Shown in pieces: positions 63,340 to 64,000 of a DNA stretch of 64,000 nucleotides. Both the position numbers and the translations under genes were made by a program. The stretch's first letter is position 1. The number at the start of each line of letters is the position of its first letter. The notes beneath the pieces are model-generated. The model had not been told where the DNA came from. It was given only the letters and a program-made list of their open reading frames with translations, and ran no database searches. This DNA is from Gammaproteobacteria bacterium (GTDB lineage: Bacteria; Pseudomonadota; Gammaproteobacteria; Pseudomonadales; Azotimanducaceae_A): the NCBI GenBank assembly GCA_012960755.1, contig DUAT01000078.1, forward strand, positions 186,001 to 250,000, written 5' to 3'.

Positions 63340-63717
63340 GTGACTAAATTTTTTTTCATCTTCGCTGGCTTAAGTGGGCTGACAGGTGTGTTGATGGGAG
63401 CGTTCGGTGCTCATGCATTAAGGTCCAGCCTGGACGAGCGTGCTATGCATGCGTTTGAAACGGGGGTCAATTATCAGTTAACCCATACCGTCGTGCTGCT
63501 TATCTGTTGCTTTATGATTGAGCAATGGGGTCGCCAATTGTACCTGGAGTATGCGGCTTATGGGTTTACGGGAGGGATTCTTCTCTTCTCGGGCAGCCTG
63601 TACCTGATCGCTGTCACCCCAATGAAATGGTTGGGACCTGTTACGCCATTGGGAGGATTGTGTTTTATCCTCGGCTGGGTGTTCCTTACTATCGCGATAT
63701 GGCGGCGTCTTAGCTAG
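63340..63717 (+). CDS. DUF423 (YgdD family) membrane protein
   Basis: This 125-residue protein has four hydrophobic helices. Its N-terminal pattern is GLTGVLMGAFGAHALRSSLD, then MHAFETGVNYQLTHTVVLL and later SGSLYLIAV and TPLGGLCFILGWVFL, all typical of DUF423 proteins of unknown function. The start is GTG at 63340. The TAG stop (63715-63717) is formed by the first bases of the inserted repeat element. Confidence 0.9.
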   Translation: MTKFFFIFAGLSGLTGVLMGAFGAHALRSSLDERAMHAFETGVNYQLTHTVVLLICCFMIEQWGRQLYLEYAAYGFTGGILLFSGSLYLIAVTPMKWLGPVTPLGGLCFILGWVFLTIAIWRRLS

Positions 63718-63804
63718 TGTAGTGCCCTATACAAAACGCACATTAAGCAAATCAGCGACAAATTTGAGAACCACTTATGCTTTTTGTATAGGACACTACA
63801 CTAG
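63714..63804. repeat. Inverted-repeat element, family A (complete copy)
   Basis: The 91-bp element has 23-bp terminal inverted repeats with one mismatch. The left end is CTAGTGTAGTGCCCTATACA plus AAA and the right end (63782-63804) is its complement. It has no coding capacity. It fits exactly between the DUF423 stop, which it supplies, and the ATG of the tRNA methyltransferase gene. Inside it TTGAGA (63764-63769) and TATAGG (63787-63792) are 17 bp apart and might act as a weak promoter. A half copy is at 33054-33094. Confidence 0.85.
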
Positions 63805-64000
63805 ATGGTGCATAAACGAGAAATCAAAAGTTATGTGATTCGTGATGGACGAATCACACCTGGTCAGATTAAGGCACTGCAACATTTCTGGCCTGCAATG
63901 GGGCTGGAGGTTCAGGATGGTTTGCTTGATTGCCGGTCTGAATTTATCAATGGGAAACCCCTGGTGCTGGAGATTGGATTCGGCATGGGGGACAGCCTGT
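63805..64000 (+). CDS. trmB: tRNA (guanine-N7-)-methyltransferase TrmB, 5' part (cut by window end)
   Basis: The first 65 residues are visible: IKSYVIRDGRITPGQIKALQ, then LVLEIGFGMGDSL, the SAM-binding start of tRNA m7G46 methyltransferases. The N-terminal basic part fits E. coli TrmB (RSFVRRQGRLTKGQ). The ATG (63805) touches the end of the family A element and has no evident Shine-Dalgarno sequence. GTG at 63808 is an alternative. Confidence 0.9.
   Translation, partial: MVHKREIKSYVIRDGRITPGQIKALQHFWPAMGLEVQDGLLDCRSEFINGKPLVLEIGFGMGDSL

Overview
The window is chromosomal DNA of a gammaproteobacterium and carries its replication origin. The gene order around the origin (glyS-gmhB | gyrB-recF-dnaN-dnaA | oriC | rpmH-rnpA-yidD-yidC-mnmE-mnmG-rsmG-parA-parB-atp operon-glmU-glmS) is the ancestral order kept in Pseudomonadales and related marine lineages. 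Complete sets of housekeeping genes such as slmA, rpoH, ubiA and an 856-residue AlgC-type mutase support this placement. I cannot name a genus. No tRNA, rRNA, CRISPR array, prophage or transposase gene was seen.

Layout. 1-1356: end of glyS, then gmhB (+). 1413-8555: replication operon on the minus strand, dnaA-dnaN-dnaN-recF-gyrB, with two diverged beta-clamp genes in tandem and a parS-like site inside the recF end. 8556-9149: oriC-type region. 9150-17342 (+): ribosomal protein L34, RNase P protein, membrane insertase, tRNA-U34 modification (mnmE, mnmG), rsmG and parAB. 17499-24571 (+): ATP synthase operon atpIBEFHAGDC, closed by a clear intrinsic terminator. 24700-30550 (+): glmU, glmS, an AT-rich orphan membrane protein, uvrD. 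30573-35495: accessory island with a TRAP transporter (solute receptor on +, membrane subunits on -), a branched-chain-type aminotransferase and a TrmB-type regulator with palindromic sites. 35613-38291: ubiA, rubredoxin, a dicarboxylate/amino acid symporter. 38288-44824 (-): yicC, gmk, rpoZ, spoT, ridA, recG. 44908-46930 (+): rph, pyrE and a DUF4124 protein. 46974-53144 (-): coaBC, dut, algC, argB, slmA. 53338-54545 (+): radC, rpmB, rpmG. Then an orphan hydantoinase gene (-), mutM (+), a small exported protein (+), coaD and rsmD (-), and ftsY-ftsE-ftsX-rpoH-DUF423-trmB (+, last gene cut by the window end).

The most unusual items are: the tandem dnaN pair, in which the dnaA-proximal copy has changed several residues of the conserved peptide-binding pocket; an mnmE gene that seems to start at ATT; a 14-bp tandem repeat forming a ladder of three ATGA stop/start overlaps between mnmG and rsmG; two families of short CTAG-ended inverted-repeat elements, one of which twice ends exactly at a start codon; and the TRAP/aminotransferase/TrmB-type island with its operators.
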